From positions 33,341,548 through 33,405,547 of the forward strand of contig NC_057769.1 in the NCBI RefSeq assembly GCF_010389155.1: 64,000 nt of DNA. Reading direction: 5' to 3'. Below, piece by piece: positions 1 through 13,600 of this stretch; positions within the stretch are counted from its first letter, which is position 1, and the number at the start of each line of letters is the position of its first letter. Made by a program: the position numbers and the translations under genes. This DNA comes from Erigeron canadensis (taxonomy: Eukaryota > Streptophyta > Magnoliopsida > Asterales > Asteraceae). The notes beneath the pieces are model-generated. The model ran no database searches and had not been told where the DNA came from. It worked only from the letters and a program-made list of their open reading frames with translations.

Positions 1-445
1 TCTTAGAACACGGGCCATCCATTAAGTTCGAAACTGGCACTGTTGCCTTCTTCAACTCACCCTCCTGTTTCTCAAGCTTCTTATCTAGCCATTCATCAAC
101 CTGCGAATCCAATGAACTAACACAAATAGTTTCAACTGAGTTAGCAACATTAGGAAAAGATACAGAATAGGTGTTTGTAAATGTCACCGACTCATTTCCT
201 GCTCTCAAAGTAAGTTTTCCACGACCGACCTCAAGTTTAGCATCGGCCGTGGCAAGGAATGGTCTCCCTAAGATAAGAGGCACATCTAATGCTTCATCTG
301 CTTCAATAATCACAAAATCGACAGGAAAAACCAAACCGCCCACCTTAACTAACACATCTTCTAGAATTCCCATTGGTCTAATTTCAGATTTATCGGCCAA
401 ATGGATTTTCATTTTAATCGGTTTCGGTTCTTCTAAATTCAGAAA
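1..445 (-). mobile_element. Ty3-type LTR retrotransposon, retropepsin region (partial)
   Basis: Read on the minus strand from about 445 down to the window edge, one frame stays open and encodes a plant Ty3/gypsy polyprotein piece. The segment DEALDVPLILGRPFLATADA (about 296-237) is the conserved C-terminal half of the retroviral-type aspartic protease: the hydrophobic ILGRPFLATA stretch packs under the active site. Upstream of it is EEPKPIKMKIHLADKSEIRP and a VGGLVFPVDFVIIEAD segment, also typical of this protease in plant elements. The catalytic Asp-Ser/Thr-Gly triad is not seen in the part before 445, so the fold is incomplete or its N-terminal half has decayed. The frame continues off the left edge, where the rest of the polyprotein would lie. 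It is probably a non-functional remnant. Family assignment is from recognised motifs, not a search. Confidence 0.8.
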
Positions 446-779
446 CATATGCACACACACAAGCACCATGATGATGATGAAGAAAATGGATGCACGGCTC
501 CGGTCACCACCCGCACCACCAAGATCCGGCTGTTTATCATGTTGCCCACCAACAACCACCATCTGAAACGACTTTTACTTATCAATAGATTATCATGGAT
601 AAAGATGAAAGAGAAAAGGAACAAAAAAATCGATCAATGTAGCATCTTGATAGTTATTCCGTTTTCTCGGGAGGGTGGGGCGGCGGTCCGACGGCGGAAA
701 TGGTCGGAATCAGAAGAGAGAGAAGAATATAAGTGTATGTTGCAAGTCTTTATATGTTTCCAGGGATGTTAATGTGAAA

Positions 780-2090
780 ACCAGATAGAGAGGTTGCTTT
801 CGTATTGATGTGCGAAATCTAGCTTTAAATTTATAAACACGATTTACCGAAAATACTGATTACTACACACTCACAGGCAGTGTACCTGATCGCATGAAGT
901 ATAGTGAAAACTGGTAAGCGGAGATCGTTCGCAAGGACTTGAACAAGCAATTGTAAACATTAAATGATTCAAGTAAAAGTGGGGGATTTGTGGCCGAGTT
1001 GCCACGTTGCAAGTAGTTAGTTTGAAAAGTTAGTAATCCCAAAGGATTAATCGAAAGAGAAGTTGTTGTTGAAAAACAATTATTTTTAAGTCACCCATCT
1101 TGATTTCGCTCAACAGAATGTTAGGATTGCACGTTTGATGAAGTTCAAATTCAATTTAGTGATTGAATGACCGAGACTCAAATTAATCGCCAACCCCGTA
1201 CCCGTCAAGTTAACAACTTATTCGACTCTCTTGTATAAACTAGTTTCATTATTAAGACCGGTACCCCGAGACGCCTTTTTATAACTTCCCTAGTTAAACA
1301 ATGGTTTTGGTCATTTCAGATAACAATTTTGCCTATTGATTGTACCCAATCGTCAACCCGTTAATTCTTATCAAATATTGATTACCCTCTACCGTACCCG
1401 TCATAGAACCAATTGCTTGTAAGTAAGCAATCAAAATAACTTATACCCAAATCCTAGTCATCACTAAGCAATGAATACAAATTATCCGCAATCAATAATT
1501 GAATGACAAAGAATTAATAGATTAAGATCACGACAAAACGTTAAATCAAATCACTTGAATTAATAAATATTGTGCAATCCCTACATAATGTCCTACTCCA
1601 TCAAGATGGATGAAAAGGCGATTAGCCACTCATATTAAATATGAAATAACAAATCAAAACGAAAGAATTCATTGTTACCGATTACAAAGGATTGAAAAAC
1701 GAATAACGAAATGATTCCGAACGAGTCTTTGATCCTTCAAATTGATGAAAAATAAGAAAAACCCTAGAAAAAAGCTCCTCAAACCGTCTGGAAAGTGAAA
1801 GATAGGGTTTTAGAATAATGAAAAATGCTTTATATATGTTTCCAAAAATTTGCAGATTCGACACTCATTGCGGCGAAACAGCTAGTTGCGGCGCAATGAG
1901 GTTTGACTTCCATGTTGTTCTGACTTTCATTGACTGTGTACTTGCTGAAGACTTGAGGCGTTGCGGCGCAATGAGGTTTCATTGCGGGGCAACTAGATTT
2001 TCTGCGGCGCAATGACTATTGACTTTTGTTGACTTCCTTATTTTTTCATCTAAACGTTCCAGAGTTCATCCGTTAGCAATCGTTTAAGCT
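780..2090. mobile_element. Non-coding remnant of an LTR retrotransposon
   Basis: No gene is visible. The stretch near 875-905 (a GGCAGTGTACCTGATCG phrase followed by AGTATAGTGAAAACTGGTAAG) resembles the untranslated region found in many plant Ty3-type elements. At 1866-2014 a motif of the form TTGCGGCGCAATG occurs about five times in direct and palindromic form, as seen in LTRs of some plant elements. Together with the protease fragment to the left this suggests one decayed element, but I could not define LTR borders, a primer-binding site or a target duplication. Confidence 0.45.
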
Positions 2091-4451
2091 CCAAAAACCT
2101 CGTTTTCTTCAAGTTATCGCTTAGGTACCTGTTTTCCACATGAAACACTGACAAATACCATAAACGCACCAACTGTATACGAAAACGACTCGTAAACCTC
2201 ACTAAACAACCACTTTAAGCTATGGGAAATGAGCATAAAATATGACATATCACGTATCCATGTTGCGTTATTTAGGTCATGGGTCGTTGCAATCTGGGCA
2301 ACTCCATACATTATCCATTATTTCTCTGATAACAAAGATGAGCTTGTCTTTCATTTCTAATAATGCTTTTTATTTGTTTTTATTTAAGAGGCAAAAACAT
2401 TATTGATCTGTGTACAATATTTATTAAGGTTTTACCCTAATTTTTTGGGGAAAAGAAAAAAGAAGAAAAAGGGAAGAACAAAAAAAAGGAAAAGAAGATA
2501 GTGAAATAACACGTTTTGTCATATTCTTGTATTTTGGGACCAATCTATGTGGCAGAGAATGTGTAATGTTATTTTTAATTTTAAGGGTGTAACCGGCTAA
2601 TAATTGTCCACATAAGCATAATGCAACATTCGTGATTTTTGACTTAGTTGACTTGTAATTTAATGAAATTGAAAGATGAATGAATTTGTCTGCTTATATG
2701 GATTATCGAGCGTTTTGTCGTATAGTAACGTAACGTGAAGTCTAATTGTGTTATCGGTGTCGTTTTAGCATTTAAATAGTTATCGTATATCTATTTGTCG
2801 AATTTAGCGGAGCGGGAGCCCAAAAATGGACTCCCTAGGCCGGCCCCTTCCCCCTCCCCCTCATCACATTCATTTCTCTTTTACCTTTTTCTTATCCCCT
2901 CTCTCCCTCATTACTCTTCTCTTCTCCTCTTCAACCACCACCACAATCCATCATAAATTCTTCTTAAATTCTTCCAAGCTTTGTATATTAATAATAAGTT
3001 ACCCAAATTCAACCTCTATCTTTCCCTCACGCAGAAACACAAAGCGAAAACCCCAACTCAAATTCTCCCTCTTCCTCCCGCTATTCATATCCACTGCAAC
3101 AATTGATCATCACATATCCGACCGCAATGAAATTACTTTTACGTTAATAACCACACCATCACCGTCGCTATTATCGTTGCTGCATTGCGCAAACACCAAT
3201 CTATTATAAAAATAATAATCCTGTATACAACAATTAAATCTCTAGAAATCCGGTATAAAATACGTAAAATAATAAATAATAGTTAAAGTATAAAATAAAG
3301 AAAAACCCTCTATCAATCTCTAGAACAAAAGTTCCAGCTTTCAAATCTCACATCATTACCGGCACACACTCTTTCGGCGATCTCCTACTTCTCACCGTCG
3401 CCGTCGTCACCCGCATATTGTAAATTTCTATCTCTTCTTTAGTTTAATTAGAATTTTCCATTCAAACGCTCATATTCTCAGCTAATATAATAATTATAAA
3501 AATGTATCTTGTAATACTGTCCCTCTAATTTAAGTAACTTTTACAGTGGATCTATACACACACACACACACTCATACACATCCATAGATTTTATTTTCCA
3601 GTAATAAATTTACTTAGGTTATATCCATTTAAAAAGTTATATATTTAATGTCACTTTTTCTTAAGTTAATTATTGAATAAATGATAATATACGAATCACA
3701 TATTTATAGGAACAAAAAATATACATCATTTTGTTTTGAAAAATATGCGAAATCATCATATCGATAGCAATTTAAGAATTACAAGTAATTTTAACTGCAC
3801 ATTTGCAACTTTGATGTGAAAAAGGATATTGAGTTCTTTGATTATATCGATTTCGCTCTTCGGTTTAGTCTTGGAGTTCTCTGTTTTTTTTTTTTTTTTT
3901 TTGTCATTCTTTAGGTGTTTATTGGTGGTTAAATGCTGTTATCAAACATAGTCATGTCAAACTTTGTAGAGTATTTGCTTAACTTTGAAAATGTAGAGAT
4001 TATTAGTATGTTTTCGCTATTGCATGATAGTAAGTTGAGTTACGATTACATGTTAGTTTATTGTTCACCGGGATTGTTGATTTCATATGTTTACTTAAAC
4101 GGAAGGGACCAATTTTGAGAATAGGTTTGAAATAGGCGTTAGTTATGTTTCTTGGATGTAAGAATTAGCGACTAATTTGACGCCATATGCTTTCTTTCGT
4201 TTATACAAAATCAAGGGCAAAGTCTTTACTTTTTTGTTCTTAAGTAAATATGGAGTGTACTCTCGTATAATTATGAATGTTTTTCTACCTTTTGCTTTCC
4301 AGAAAGAATGTAGTTATCACCGAGGTCCAGCCTTTGGCATTTCTTAATGATCATAGGGAGTGGGTATTACCTATTCTGATTTTAATTCAGGCTATTATCA
4401 TTACTGGTGCAGGGAACATTCAAAGTTTTGTGCAGTAAAAAAGTTGAAACA
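2091..4451. other. Intergenic and 5' leader of the TMEM18 gene
   Basis: No protein gene is supported here. A pyrimidine-rich open frame at 2826-3209 is low-complexity and looks like promoter or leader sequence. The C- and T-rich stretch at 3300-3420 has the character of a plant 5' untranslated exon. It could splice to the coding exon around 4420-4436, where a CAG acceptor precedes the start codon. A (CA)n run lies at 3554-3571 and a T tract of about 19 bases near 3884-3902. Confidence 0.4.
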
Positions 4452-6526
4452 ATGGATGAGCTGAAGACGGCGATGAATGACCACTTGGATCAAATGCAAG
4501 AAATTATTGAGAAAATTTCTTCGGAGCTTCGAGTTGGAATGCAGCCAGCTGTGGACAACTTTGTTGGCTTCTTTCATGCCATTGATTGGAAGGTATGCCT
4601 TTTAACATGATTCCATGCCGAGTTTTAGAAATTAATACCATCTACTACGATTATTTTTTGATACCAGTCTAACGTAAGAAAACTTTATGAGTCATTAATT
4701 GTTATGTCAGCCCTTCTGGTTTTCATTTAAAAGATAGGACTGCTGTTTTGTAAGATTTCTACTTACATAGCTTTTCTTCTGGTTAAACAGACAATTCAAG
4801 TTGTTTAAAATCGTGGATAGATTATCTAACCAAAGGCATTCCATATTACTCAAAGTTCCGGCGTACTATGTCATTGATGATTATTAATATCTGTTTAGAT
4901 CCCTGATGTTTCGTTTACTGTCTTTTGTATTTGTCAGGAACCTTGGTTGGTGGGTTTGATGGTGTTCCACTTTATGGTGCTAATAACTATTATCGCTTCA
5001 AGGAAGAATATCAACTTTCAGATGTATCTATTTCTTCTGTCATGTAGGTCTACAATCCCTTGAGCAAACATTGTATGTTTATATTAACAGTTGCTGTCAA
5101 AGTGTCAAGACTTTCATGCGTGAACAACATCTAGAGTGGCAAAATAAGTGGGTTTGGTAGCAGGTCATTAGCAGTATTTGGTCCATTAAAACCAGGTCAT
5201 TAGCTGAATTGACCCATTAATAAGTAAGTCGAAATTGATCATCAAAAAGGTTTCACATTTTCACCTTTAATAAACTCTTATACTTTTTAGTCTCTCCAGT
5301 CTGATTTAAACACCTATTCGGCTAGGGATGTAAGTTGAGATACTCTCTTTTGTCTTGTTTCATTCTGTCATCTAGTAAAGATTTCAAAAGTTAGGCATGT
5401 TTTTTTCTATTTGTCACTTCCTTTCCTGTAAAAACTTCAACATTTATCTAGACATATAGGTTGAGGAATCTGATTATTGGTCTTTGGTCCAATGTCTAAA
5501 GTCTAAATTTCCCTATAATCTGGAGTTTATAACCTGCACTATCAACATTTGTAAGCTTAAAATATACCACCTAACGGACAGTGAAATTAGTAGGACCCAA
5601 GAAGCAGTTTTTAATGGATCTCAGTTTGCGTCAATTACTCAATTGCATTACACATACTCTGACTTTGTAATATTATGTAATCATTGATGATGGTTGTATT
5701 GTATGTTTGTACTGATCATTCCAAGTGATGAACTTGTTGCAGTGGCTGGTGTGTATCTTGCTGAACGACTGAACTCTGTATTAAGTGACAACTGGAAAAG
5801 CTTTGCTGGTCAGAATTATTTTGATCGCCATGGAGTATTCCTCTCGGTGCTCTGGTCTGGTCCCCTTCTTGTTTTTGCCACTATAATCCTGGTAATTGAA
5901 TGTCGTTCGATTTATTTTATTAATGCATACAAGTTAAATAATGTTATCCATAGATCTGGATTATTGTTTCATTATTAAAATTGTCAATCGCACTTGGACA
6001 CATTAGCTTTTTATGATATGTTTCGAACTTAGTAGCTGTTTGACCCTTTGAGACCGACCTACCACTACCCACCCTTTGTCCTTAGGACCGTGTACATTTT
6101 ATCTACGATTGTACTTAGGTTGTAGAACTTTGGAAGTTTGGATGGAATTGATTGGTCCAAAACTTATTATTTGATGCAAATCTTAAGCCAAAACCTATTA
6201 GCAGCTGTGTGAATGAAATCTTTTGTATTGGTAGTTGTTGTCACCTTGTCCTCCTCTTACGGTTGATCTAGTATGTTCTGGTCTCTATGTCAAAAGATGC
6301 TTATTATCTATTAATATATATAATATATCTAAATTTTATATAAAATACCAAGTAGTTAAGACTAAATGAAGCCAAGTTACAAATACAAGAATCACAAAGT
6401 GACACTGTTTTCATTACCTTTTTATTGCAGGTCAACACACTATTCTCTTTATGCCATCTTATTGTGAAGTGGAAACGAGCTGAACTTAAGCACCGTGCTA
6501 GACTTTCCAGCACCAAACAGGATTGA
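4452..6526 (+). CDS. TMEM18: TMEM18 family transmembrane protein
   Basis: Coding exons are 4452-4592, 4938-5043, 5743-5891 and 6431-6526. All have GT donors and AG acceptors, and the phases join to a 163-residue protein. TMEM18 is a small, widely conserved eukaryotic protein of the inner nuclear membrane/ER with three membrane helices; in animals it is linked to chromatin positioning and body weight, and its plant role is little known. Visible here are an N-terminal helical, acidic region (MDELKTAMNDHLDQMQEIIE), the family core PWLVGLMVFHFMVLITIIAS (first membrane segment), a short loop, MYLFLLSLAGVYLAERLN (second), a loop containing NYFDRHGVFLSVLWSGPLL (third, running into VFATIILV), and a basic tail KWKRAELKHRARLSS. 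The start at 4452 is the first in-frame Met beyond the CAG acceptor that gives the usual length; an upstream Met at 4407 would lie in the presumed intron or leader. Length and order of segments match plant homologues as I remember them. Confidence 0.9.
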
Positions 6527-7637
6527 CCTATGATATTCTGTAGTACAACGTGAACCTGATTGTATGAGACTCATCTTTGTTCTGAGATGTATCTAGGGGT
6601 AGTTTGTTAATGACATAGATTACACAGTATCAATATACTGATAATTCTTTTAGTGTATCGTTACAGCTTGTATGAAATTTTGGGTGTCTGATACAATTAA
6701 ATTAACCTCTTTCTCTAATATTGTTTTTTGCAAGTTATTAACACTAGCTTTAAGAATAATGTGTCTTTTCTCCCTGGAAGCACATACCTTTGCTGGGTTT
6801 GTAGACCCGATAAGCTGCTTGTTGGCTTGACCAATTAAAATAGTCGCGAGAGCTGGAACGAGCCTGATCTTGTTGGGCCAAGAAGCTAGATAATCTTGCG
6901 ATATATGCCCTGATGTCTTGAATCTTGTTGGGTGTTCACCACCAAATGGCATTTTTTTTTAGTTTTTGTTCCTTTTTAAGTAACACTTGTACATATTTTT
7001 TTTGTAAAAATTATATGCATATGCATGAGCACTTCGTTAATATCTATTAATATTTTGCATGCATGGTTATATATAACTTAACACGCGTACTAATTTCCTT
7101 AATTTGTAATTGATAAAGTAAAATACATATACAATTAATCTTACATATTTTCAGGACAATATATATCAGAAATTCTAGGAAAGTTGTTTCAGACATTAAC
7201 AATTACCATCAAGGGGATCTATCAACATTTCATCAATCCATAATATTAGGGTTATTTTTGTTTTATAATTTCGGAAATCGGCTTCATTCCTTTGATTATA
7301 TGGTGTTTTTTTTTACGAATTTGGATGATAGTATTTATATATGTATACATATATAATATCATGGTATCATAAGGTTAAAGGATGAATTAAGATATTGTTT
7401 TTTAATAGGGTATGAGTTATTTAATTTTGGTGATTAATTTTGTTATATAATTAGTTGGAATAATATGGTTAGTTTGGTAGATGATTTATTGATTTTGTGA
7501 ATAGAGTGGGAATAATAGATTTAAGTTTTCATTGCAAATCATATTAGAATGGTGGTATGAAATGTGAAGTTTACATTCATGTATTGATGCGAAAACAACA
7601 ACGATATGGGAAGTAGGATTGTTAGTCTTTACGAAGG
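6527..7637. other. Intergenic, TMEM18 3' region to TBC gene leader
   Basis: The first part is likely the TMEM18 3' UTR. A minus-strand open frame at 6650-6952 (100 codons) ends in a stretch containing an AAG|GTATGT splice-donor-like site (near 6786-6793) but matches no family I know. 7150-7637 is probably the promoter and 5' UTR of the TBC gene. I see no other gene. Confidence 0.4.
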
Positions 7638-10600
7638 ATGTTATTATCCTTGTTGAGTAAGAGAACCCTGCGTGCCGATTTCAGGTATAATAAGCTGTTT
7701 TCTTTATCTATTTATTTGTTTACAGGTATAATAGGTCATATGTTTGTACTTTGTAGTATGAGTTGTATCTATTTGGTTACCAGGATATGGAATAGATGAC
7801 TCAAATTTGACCAAGAGAACCGATGGGTGTTGTATTATGGACCAACTGTAAATCAGTGGGTATCCAAATGTGCTATCGGGCCAGGGTTCCCTCCATTTAA
7901 CTTCTTTTTTTTCACTTAGACTATCGGATGGTCCAGGGGATGAAACCCGGCCCGCCGGCCGGTCCCCTTACTATTAAGACCTCTGCCTTAAAATTTGGGA
8001 GGGTGCAACATGATAAATGTTTTATATAATAGTATAGTCAATCAGGCGCAGAAGTTACATCAGTATGACCACACCCGCACCGATTACACGAGCACTGATT
8101 GTTATGATTATGTTACTTGTTGCAGAAATGAATTTAGTGACTTTTTATTAATGTATGAATTACTTTGGACAGGGATGCATATGGATTTACTGTAAGACCT
8201 CAGTACCTTGAGACTTTCAAGGAGTTTGAGTCAATCTATAAGGTAATATATGTGTGGGTGTTTATTTTATGGCTGTGTGAATACTTGTTGTAGAGAACGA
8301 TTTATAAAATGTTTGTAGATACACAAACTGGGATCCATTAGACGCATAAGATAAGGATTTCACATTGATGAAAATGATGCATATACGTTTAGTGGTTTAT
8401 ACCCACACAGTCATTCATCCTTTGTTCTGCAATAGCATATTCTATAAGCGTAAACAAACAATTCAGTACTCCTAGGACTTAAATTATGATTTATAGCTGT
8501 TGTCCCATCTTACTAATTTTACGGTGAAATATTACCTCGGATATGCATGGATATAGCCATAGGATAGGCTTGTTTGTATTAAGATATGTATAACCATGAC
8601 ATTGGAGGAAAGAAGAAAGGATGTGATTTTCTCATATCGTATTTCAGAATGAGGAAGAAGAAAGGTCGACAAAGTGGGAGATCTTTCTTGAGCAGCATGA
8701 GGAGCTTGCAAGAAAGAACTCTTTTGAAAAGGACAGTATCGATGACCCTGAGGCTGAAGTTACAGATAATAAAATTGATTCTGTTCAGGAATCAAGTGGA
8801 GAAGGTAATGTTTTAGGCGATGAGAAGCCAACAACACATGATTATCAGACAGAGAGCAATAATCAGACAGAGAGCATTCCTGAAAATGTGGTCCCAGAGA
8901 CACCAAGACCTAAAAAGCCTGCAGTACGAAATTGGGCGGATGTTAGATCGTCTCTCAATGCGATTGAGAATGTCATGTGTCAACGTGTCAAGAGTAAAGC
9001 AAACAAGAAAAATGAGTCTATAAACAGTCATCAAAAACATCTTGAACCTATTCAAGAAGTAGAAGCCTCCACTGACGACTCTAAAGAGGAGTCAGCAGAA
9101 AACGAGCAGCCAAATTCCACTGAAGAGGCTTGTGATGAAGTCATTGCAGAGTATTCTTTTCCCTGGAAAGAACTTGAGTCACTTGTTCTTGGGGGTGTGC
9201 CAAGAGACCTCAGAGGGGAGGTGCCGTCTAATAGCTTATCGACTGTATTTTATCTTTTAGTATGGCGGCCATTGTTAAGCCCCTTGTATGGAAACAGGTC
9301 ATTTGGGCTGGGATTCATCAAAAAGGAGTCAAACATTTAAAATTAGCTATAAAGGAATAGGGTTGAATGGGTCCCTATAGTGTATTCAGATGCTTAACCT
9401 TTTTTCATATAAGACAGATAGTTATCTAATCATATTCGATAAAATTAATTGAAAAACAATATAACAGATTTGTCGGCAACCCGATTAGACCTGTTTTAAA
9501 TTTTGACCCGCTACCCAACCCACCCCAGACTTGCACTTTTGCCACCTCTACCTTTATTATAATAATATGAAAGTTGCTTATGCGTCAGGCATGGCAAGCC
9601 TTTGTTGGTGTGAAAGCACGTCGTGTGGAAAGTTATTACCAGAATTTGTTAGATGTTGTTGATGCTGATGGAAACTCAGGGGAGACGAGAGAAGGAGCTG
9701 TTGTACCAGAAAAATGTAGAAAACAGATTGAAAAGGTCATTACTATGTGTCCTGGAGTTTATATTATTCTTTCCATGGATTGTTTAGTGTCATGTGGACT
9801 AATCTCTTTTAACGCAGGATTTACCGAGAACATTTCCTGGTCATCCTGCACTAAACGAGGAGGGTAGGAACTCCTTGAGGAGGTTACTTTTAGCGTATGC
9901 TCAGCATAACCCTGATGTCGGATATTGCCAGGTAATCTAGTCCCTTGTTATACCAAACTACAAACTAGCATTTTAGCCACAGAATGAAGTAGAATGTCAT
10001 CTGGGTTATAGATTAAGCACCGTTTCTATTTTCTTATCTGTAACTTTATCTTATGTGTGCGTTTTCTTTTCAAAATAAACTGTGTAGGCAATGAACTTTT
10101 TTGCTGCAATGTTGCTACTAATGATGCCTGAAGAAAATGCTTTTTGGTATGTATTCACTTGAAAACTATTGATGTTGATTATTTAGTCTCTCCAAAACTG
10201 CAAATCGACGATTAATACATATATGGTTAATATTTTGTTAAAAATAACAACCGCCCAAAGGAACCCTTTGACAAACTGACATATTACTTCAACTGGAATC
10301 TCTTTAGGACTTTGGTGGGCATGATGGATGATTACTTTGATGGATACTTTAATACAGACATGATAGAATCTCAGGTATGTGTCTCGAGTATCTTTGGATT
10401 TTATGAAGCTTATTATTCCTGCATTTTCCAGCTATATGTAGAAATTTTATTAAGAATTATTTCTCCACTACCGGGGAAATTATCATCTCTATACTATGTG
10501 TTTCACTTGCTGAATGAATTACTCTTTTTGGTTCAGGTGGATCAACTTGTTTTTGAAGATTTAATGCGTGAACGATATCCAAAACTAGGTTTGTCTGCAT

Positions 10601-13600
10601 GATTATTATATTTATTAATTGATTCTACTTTCTCATCCTTGTGATACTTTTTTCTATAGTCAATCATTTTGATTACTTGGGAGTGGAGATGGGATGGATT
10701 TGTGGACCGTGGTTTCTTTCCATTTTTGTCAATATGATCCCATGGGAAAGCGGTGAGCCTCTTGTGTTATAAGAAAACAGATCAGATTCAATATTAAATT
10801 CCAAGCATTTATTCTTCATCTACTCCTCTTATAAAGTGGCTCCTTTAGCAATAATGATTAGTTCTCCTTTTTCAGTTCTTCGGGTTTGGGATGTGATGTT
10901 ATTTGAAGGAAACCGTGCAATGTTATTGCGAACTGCATTGGCTTTAATGGAGCTATATGGTATTCATGCTTCTTTACGTGTTATCTAAATGTGGCAATTT
11001 TGACCCATTTAGTGAAAGCGGTAGATTTGGGTTGTGCTATAACACAAATAGTCCAAAGAAAGAACTTAGCCATACCATTTCCCAAATCTTTTTGTCAAAA
11101 AGTTTATATCATTGTATTAATAATATTATTATTTATGTTTCATAGCTAAAGCATTAGTTATTTACAGAGGAATTAAGAATGAACTATAAGTGTTAGCAGG
11201 TCAAGTCAACCCGACATGGCCCATTTTGTAATTTCAACCCCCCCCCCCTCCCGTTATTTTTTTTTTCCATCTCTGATTTTATTGGTTATCTGTACTATTA
11301 GAGTATCACTTCAATCAACCCAACACGGGCCCATTGCATCTCAATCCAAATTCATTTTGACCTGTTATCTGACCCACCCATCTTGCAATCTCCAGTTTTA
11401 ATGATTTTATGTAGTATGAGGTTATCATGGGTGAATTATTAATGATGAGGTAACAACTTCATGTAGGCCCTGATCTAGGAACAGCCATTGATGCTGGTGA
11501 TGCCATTACTTTACTGCAGTCACTTGTTGGTTCAACGTTTGATAGCAGCAACCTTGTTGTAAATGCTTCCGTAAGTTTCTCATACGTAACAGAAGATATA
11601 TTGCAAAATCTTAGAGAAAAATATAGACCAGATGTCATAGCCGCAGTTAAAGAAAGAACTAAAGGGGAGCATGTAAGGAGAAGTTCTAAAGGGCTAGCTA
11701 CCAAGCTTTACAGTTTCAAAAAAGAACGTGACCCACCAGTACGCGAAGTCAGTATAAAGAGAGGATTTGGTGATAAAAATTTAGATAAAGATGCTTTAGA
11801 CTTGATGTCTCCTCTTAAACCTGACGAATCTCTTAAATTTGACCCCTTCGCTGCTGAAGTAGACTCTCTTCCAGATATTCAAGATCAGGTAAGAGCGTTA
11901 TGACACATATATTCTTTCAACCTCAACACATGGACCTATTATACCAAGTAATTACTGTGTATTGTGTATGCATCTTACTGCAGTCAGAACCCTTTTGTTG
12001 TCCTTTAAGTTTTTGATAGTGCTTTAATCTTATGTCACCAATAACATACATGCTACATCATTACCACACTCTTACATGTTTATTTAGCTGAATAAATAGT
12101 GGCATAAATCACAAGAAGCTTTTGGGTATCTGTTTTAACATTTTAGTAAGATAATACATAGAAAAACCAAGAACCGTCAATCAAAGCATCATGTTTAGAT
12201 AGGTATGTTTGTGAGCATATGAATAGTTTGAATTCATCCGAATATTTACTCAAGTTCGTTCATCTGTCGATGATTCTATAGAACTATGTAGTTAGTAGTA
12301 CCACAGATATCTGCTTCCCAAAACTACATGAATGTTCTTAATGCTAGTTGATGAACACCTTAAGGACTGTTTTGTTATGCATATTTCACCTCTTCCATTG
12401 ATAGCCTCATTAGCAATATTGGTCCAACATTAGAATGTTCTAGATCATTCTTCTATACATATTAAATGAAATTTGTCTATTTTCACCAAAAAGTAAAACA
12501 GACATTACTAATTAACAAGTTATTGGTTTACTACTACTACTACTACTACTACTACTCTACTAGTGGTTATATGTTACCATATTTGTACAGGTTATCTGGT
12601 TGAAGGCTCAGTTGTGCTCAATGTTGGAGGATAAGAGATCTGCTACAATCAGGTCAGTTTCAAGAAGTATTATATCTTTCAAGGACCATTCAAAATTCTT
12701 TATGCAGATAATGGAGAAGTAGTTTTAAATTTGACTGGAGAAGTAGTTTTAATCTGATGAAATGATCTCACAAGCAAAAATGTTTTTTTTTTTTTTTAAA
12801 CATAATTAGATACATGTTTGTCTTTTCGAGTTCATAAGCTATCTACAATAGAACGAGAGTCTGCAACATATCTAGTTGTGCTTGTTCACAAGCAAGCTTT
12901 GTTTGTAGATCTTCTGAAACATAGAGGTGGCAATGTTAACAGATTTACATATAAATGAGTCGAATTGGGTTGTTTCTATTTTCAAATGGGCCAATTGGAG
13001 GTCAATCAAAAAGTTGCAACTAAAAGGGGGAAAGTGGTTGAAAGTCGTCCGTAGTATATAAAGATTATTGTTGTCATAATATTGTTATGGTTGTCATGAT
13101 TAAGGCATTAAGTGCTTAATAAAAAAAAGGGACAAAAAGTGTTTTAGGGTCAACCTAAACTGGTTGGCCAGTTTTCGCATGTACTAAAAGTGACCCATTG
13201 TGGCGCACTGGTGCCTTACCTAACCCACCCATCTTGCCACCTCTACAAATGTATATTTCGTACTCGGCATAGATTATGCCCCATTATCTATACTGATATA
13301 CATGAAAGTATCAATGGACTCTTAACAAAGGTCTTGTGCCTTGCCAGAGCTGAGGAATTGGAGACAGCCCTCATGGAGATGGCCCAACAAGATAATCGGC
13401 GGGAATTGAGCGCAAGGGTATTCCCTTAGCAACTATTTTAAGCATTTCTTCTTTATGTTAATATGTCCCCCTTTATGTTAGGCACCAAATAATATGAAAA
13501 ATAATAAAAATTGATTTCTGGTTTCTTAACTTGTCATAAAGCTTGAGTATATGGAACAAGAGGTATCTGAGATGCATCAACTTCTTGCCGATAAGAAAGA

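Noticed and set aside
449..772. 107-codon plus-strand frame
   Set aside because: Low-complexity His/Asp start and no family features; it partly overlaps the retroelement remnant.
1866..2014. GCGGCGCAATG cluster as a CRISPR-like or regulatory array
   Set aside because: Units are irregular in spacing and orientation, and such motifs occur in plant LTRs; the genome is a plant's.
2826..3209. 127-codon plus-strand frame before TMEM18
   Set aside because: Composition is Pro/Ser/Thr/Phe/Leu from a pyrimidine-rich tract; no domain, no splice logic, and it sits where a promoter or leader is expected.
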